From positions 310,001 to 374,000 of the forward strand of contig NZ_JAGGLO010000001.1 in NCBI RefSeq assembly GCF_017874475.1: a DNA stretch of 64,000 nt. Direction: 5' to 3'. Position numbers and translations under genes: made by a program. Below are positions 61,754 to 64,000 of the stretch, in pieces (position 1 is the first letter of the stretch; each line of letters begins with the position of its first letter). The notes beneath the pieces were generated by a model. The model searched no databases. It saw only the letters and a program-made list of their open reading frames with translations, and had not been told where the DNA came from. The stretch is from Anaerococcus degeneri. GTDB lineage: Bacteria; Bacillota; Clostridia; Tissierellales; Peptoniphilaceae.

Positions 61754-62602
61754 ATGAGAAAGGCAAAATTTAAAAGGCTTTGGCTAATATTTATAATATT
61801 TTTCTGCCTTTTTCAAAGTAAAACTTATGCCAGCATCCCTAATCCAACAGATAATTATTACCTAGATGAATTAAATCTATTAGACGAATCGACTAAGGAA
61901 AATATTAATAAAACCAACAAGCAGCTTGAAGATAAGACAGGAAGTCAAGTAGTGGTCATGACCCTAGCTAATCCTCGTGGCCTTGAAGGTAATTATTATG
62001 GCACGGAAATCTTCAACTCTTGGAAAATAGGGGATCAACAAAAAGACAATGGTGTTTTAATTCTCTTATTAATGAGCGAAGAAGAAGGGCAAAATCAAAT
62101 AAACATCATCACTGGCTATGGCATAGAAGGCAGGCTAAATGATGGTAAAATTGGTAGGATAATTGATTCTTTTATGTTTGAAGATTTAAGAGATGGTAAT
62201 TATTCTAAAGCCCTTAATGAAGGTTTTAACGCTGTTGTAGGCGAAATTGCAGCTGAATACGATATAGAGCTTGAAAAAGATTATGCAGGCTATCAAGACG
62301 AGCTTGCTGATTCTAATGATGAAGATGGAATTTCCCTTGGAACAATCGTCTTTATCACTATAATGTTTATTATTATTTCAAATATTATTAATAACAATAA
62401 TAACTACCGAGGTGGTGGCGGCTTTAGGAGAAGAAGACGCTATACTTATCCAAGGTTTGGGCCTGGTTGGTCATCTTGGTCTAGCTCATCGGATTCTTGG
62501 GGTGGATCAAGCTTTGGTGGCGGTTCATCAGGAGGTTTTGGCGGAGGTTTTTCCGGTGGTGGAGGATCTTCAGGCGGTGGCGGCGCTGGCAGAAAATTTT
62601 AA
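61754..62602 (+). CDS. TPM-domain membrane protein (YgcG-like)
   Basis: 282 residues. Signal peptide (about 1-26), TPM domain (about 30-175; Y-Y-L-D-E-L-N-L-L near 35, G-S-Q-V-V-V-M-T near 62, I-I-T-G-Y-G-I-E-G-R-L near 118), one membrane helix (about 195-213) and a low-complexity Gly/Ser/Trp-rich tail. The domain is extracytoplasmic and linked to phosphatase or photosystem-repair roles in other groups; here its work with LemA is unknown. SD agaaggaga. Confidence 0.93.
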   Translation: MRKAKFKRLWLIFIIFFCLFQSKTYASIPNPTDNYYLDELNLLDESTKENINKTNKQLEDKTGSQVVVMTLANPRGLEGNYYGTEIFNSWKIGDQQKDNGVLILLLMSEEEGQNQINIITGYGIEGRLNDGKIGRIIDSFMFEDLRDGNYSKALNEGFNAVVGEIAAEYDIELEKDYAGYQDELADSNDEDGISLGTIVFITIMFIIISNIINNNNNYRGGGGFRRRRRYTYPRFGPGWSSWSSSSDSWGGSSFGGGSSGGFGGGFSGGGGSSGGGGAGRKF

Positions 62603-62612
62603 GGAGTAAATA

Positions 62613-63119
62613 TTGAAAGGATATTTAGCAAGTCATTTTTTTAATGATGCTATGTTTAGGTGGACAGAAGATTTAGCCCAGTATATAGAAAAAAATACTG
62701 ATCTTGAACTTTATGTCCCACAAAGAAATGCAGATATAAACGATAAGAAAAATAATGATGCGATTATTACTGATATAAAGATATCACAGGCTGATACTGC
62801 TCATCTTAAAGAATCTAATTTATTAATTGCAAATCTTGACGGATTGACAATTGATGATGGGGTTAGCGCAGAAATTATGGCCCATGGAGTTATGCGAGAA
62901 TTTGAATTAGAACATGGAATAGATTTTCCAAGGATGATTATAGGGATAATCACAGATATGAGATATCAGGGAACTGGTGAGAATAAACTCTATAGAAATC
63001 TCATGGTTGTTGGAAAAGTTAAGGAGCATGGTCATTTGGTAGTAGGCTATGCCGGAGATGATTCCTTCAAAAAAGAAGTAATAAGTCATATAAATAAATT
63101 TATAGAAGCAAATAAATAG
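62613..63119 (+). CDS. Nucleoside 2-deoxyribosyltransferase-like protein
   Basis: 168 residues from a TTG start 7 nt after aaggag. The fold is suggested by the start K-G-Y-L-A-S-H-F-F-N-D-A, S-N-L-L-I-A-N-L-D-G near 69 and D-D-G-V-S-A-E-I near 81, which mirror the nucleoside-binding and catalytic (Asp...Glu) parts of PF05014 enzymes. Such enzymes swap or hydrolyse bases on 2'-deoxynucleosides. It may be co-transcribed with lemA and the TPM gene. Ends in a bidirectional terminator. Confidence 0.8.
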   Translation: MKGYLASHFFNDAMFRWTEDLAQYIEKNTDLELYVPQRNADINDKKNNDAIITDIKISQADTAHLKESNLLIANLDGLTIDDGVSAEIMAHGVMREFELEHGIDFPRMIIGIITDMRYQGTGENKLYRNLMVVGKVKEHGHLVVGYAGDDSFKKEVISHINKFIEANK

Positions 63120-63150
63120 AGGTGGTAGAAAAATATCTACCACCTCTATT
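63115..63150. terminator. Bidirectional terminator between converging genes
   Basis: A perfect 15-bp stem (63115-63129 with 63136-63150; core GAGGTGGTAGA) and a 6-nt loop. It contains the stop codons of both genes and is followed by T-rich sequence on the plus strand. Confidence 0.85.
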
Positions 63151-63665
63151 TATTTTAATTTATCTAGTAATTTTGTAGATATGAAATATAAAAGGAAATA
63201 ATTTATAAGACCATCTACTAATACTTTTACAAAACGTGAAGCTAACATTACCTTGTAAGGATTATTAAACAATTGGCTTAACCATAAGGTGTTTAAGAAC
63301 ATATGGCAGATGTAAAATACAAAAAATACCATAAGCCCAACTTGAACCTTCATAGAAATGTTTTTATACTTTGAGTATTCTGTAATAAGTCCAGGTATAA
63401 GACCTGTTAGGACAGAAACTAAGGTAAATCCAAAGTGTGGTGTGCCTCCAGCATTTATAGCAACACCTATTAAGTCGGCTGCAAGTCCAGCAAGTGCTCC
63501 AGGTATTGGACCTAATAGCATGCCTGCAAGCATCAATGGCAAGTGGCCAAAAGAAAACTTAATTGTTGGTGTGATAAAAATACCAAAAAATCTTGAAAAG
63601 ATGATTGATAATGCTGTTAGCATAGCTGCTTTCACGAGTGAATCAACACTCAATTTTTTATTCAT
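63150..63665 (-). CDS. folT: ECF transporter S component, folate type
   Basis: 171 residues, six membrane helices. A short start M-N-K-K-L-S-V-D-S-L-V-K-A-A leads into A-L-S-I-I-F-S-R-F, G-H-L-P-L-M-L-A-G-M-L-L-G-P-I-P-G near 40 and A-D-L-I-G near 63, typical of the FolT S-component. With an energising EcfAAT module encoded elsewhere it imports folates. The THF riboswitch in its leader strongly supports the substrate call. SD aaagggg adjoins the riboswitch P1 stem. Confidence 0.92.
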   Translation of the reverse strand: MNKKLSVDSLVKAAMLTALSIIFSRFFGIFITPTIKFSFGHLPLMLAGMLLGPIPGALAGLAADLIGVAINAGGTPHFGFTLVSVLTGLIPGLITEYSKYKNISMKVQVGLMVFFVFYICHMFLNTLWLSQLFNNPYKVMLASRFVKVLVDGLINYFLLYFISTKLLDKLK

Positions 63666-63675
63666 TTTTTCCCCT

Positions 63676-63776
63676 TTCTATCAGAGGTCAGCGGTTGCGA
63701 TAAAGAATCGGAAGTTTCGTCTGGAAACAACAACCCATTTTCCAGCACTAATCGCTCTTTACCTACTCTGATAGAA
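63676..63776 (-). promoter_or_regulatory. Tetrahydrofolate (THF) riboswitch
   Basis: Minus-strand leader of the folate transporter gene. Perfect 11-bp P1 (CTCTGATAGAA at 63766-63776 with TTCTATCAGAG at 63676-63686), then the conserved A-G-A-G-T-A-G-G-T start, A-T-T-A-G-T-G-C, G-G-G-T-T-G-T-T-G, A-C-G-A-A-A and C-G-C-A-A-C-C-G-C-T-G-A-C-C-T blocks. The 3' strand of P1 touches the Shine-Dalgarno, so folate binding should hide it and block translation. Confidence 0.9.
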
Positions 63777-63810
63777 TCATTATAAGCTAATTGGGGGAAA
63801 TTTCAAAATT

Positions 63811-63999
63811 TTAGTCTGGATTTAAGACAAAACCTTGGCTTAGTAAGGTTTCAAACATTTTATTTCTATTTTTGATAATGGATCCTTGTTTTTTAGGTAT
63901 TTGGCTTGAAAAAGATTCACTTTTTCTACCAGAATCTCTCAAATCATAATAAGTTGTCATTTCTTTATCGTAATCTTTTATCATTTCTAAGTAAGAATC
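63811..63999 (-). CDS. C-terminal end of an unknown protein
   Basis: An open minus-strand frame enters from the right edge and ends at the stop at 63811, giving 62 residues (D-S-Y-L-E-M-I-K-D-Y-D-K-E-M-T-T-Y-Y-D ending Q-G-F-V-L-N-P-D). It is charged and probably helical at its start. No family is recognised from this fragment. Confidence 0.6.
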   Translation of the reverse strand, partial: DSYLEMIKDYDKEMTTYYDLRDSGRKSESFSSQIPKKQGSIIKNRNKMFETLLSQGFVLNPD

Positions 64000-64000
64000 A

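Overview
This window looks like an ordinary chromosomal stretch of an AT-rich, anaerobic, low-GC Gram-positive bacterium (Bacillota, Clostridia/Tissierellia side). An Anaerococcus- or Peptoniphilus-like coccus is my best guess, from gene content and codon use rather than from any search. Pointers are a SCIFF ranthipeptide locus, an anaerobic ribonucleotide reductase, a 2[4Fe-4S] ferredoxin, a FemAB-type transferase, TRAP and ECF transporters, and Firmicutes gene orders such as tmk-darA-holB-ricT and dnaG-rpoD-trmK-nif3. I see no insertion sequence, prophage or CRISPR array. One decayed gene is present (15313-15636).

Layout. 1-5911: hexuronate catabolism (end of uxuB, uxuA, TRAP transporter dctPQM, uxaC). 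6027-9382 (minus): small membrane protein, rsmI, a trmN-like methyltransferase and an aldehyde dehydrogenase. 9489-14624: glmM, an unknown small gene, then rpmG-secE-nusG-rplK-rplA and rplJ-rplL, with two L1-site mimics and an L10 leader. 14750-17158: Fur/PerR-family regulator, a broken yeiH-like gene, tRNA-Thr and tuf. 17173-19404: GH-like lipoprotein and an AraC regulator. 19607-24926: dnaG-rpoD-trmK-nif3 and RNase P RNA. 24978-28378: SH3-NlpC/P60 cell-wall protein, a divergent folD and a femAB-like gene. 28469-32453: tpx, the L25/CTC gene, tmk-darA-holB-ricT.

32439-35039: ferredoxin with Fur-like operators, a structured intergenic region, an unknown membrane protein and a TraX-like gene. 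35047-49994: long plus-strand housekeeping run (tex, proS, fba, rho, rpmE, prmC, prfA, CDF transporter, tsaC, upp, murA, recD2, comF). 50032-53092 (minus): an Orn/Lys/Arg decarboxylase followed by the SCIFF precursor scfA and its radical-SAM maturase scfB. 53179-58351: LCP ligase, apt, CtsR-box dnaJ-clpB. 58376-61101: NrdR-box nrdDG. 61126-63119: lemA, TPM-domain protein, deoxyribosyltransferase-like gene. 63150-64000 (minus): folate ECF S-component under a THF riboswitch, and the 3' end of an unknown gene.

Nothing here is clearly a brand-new system. The points most worth checking are the SCIFF locus with its attenuator and upstream decarboxylase; the covarying L1-mimic pair; paired 7-1-7 operators before the ferredoxin; a FolD lacking its catalytic Lys and Gln; two genes whose TATAAT boxes sit exactly 6 nt before the ATG (probably leaderless); and an unexplained hairpin-rich intergenic region at 32840-33040.
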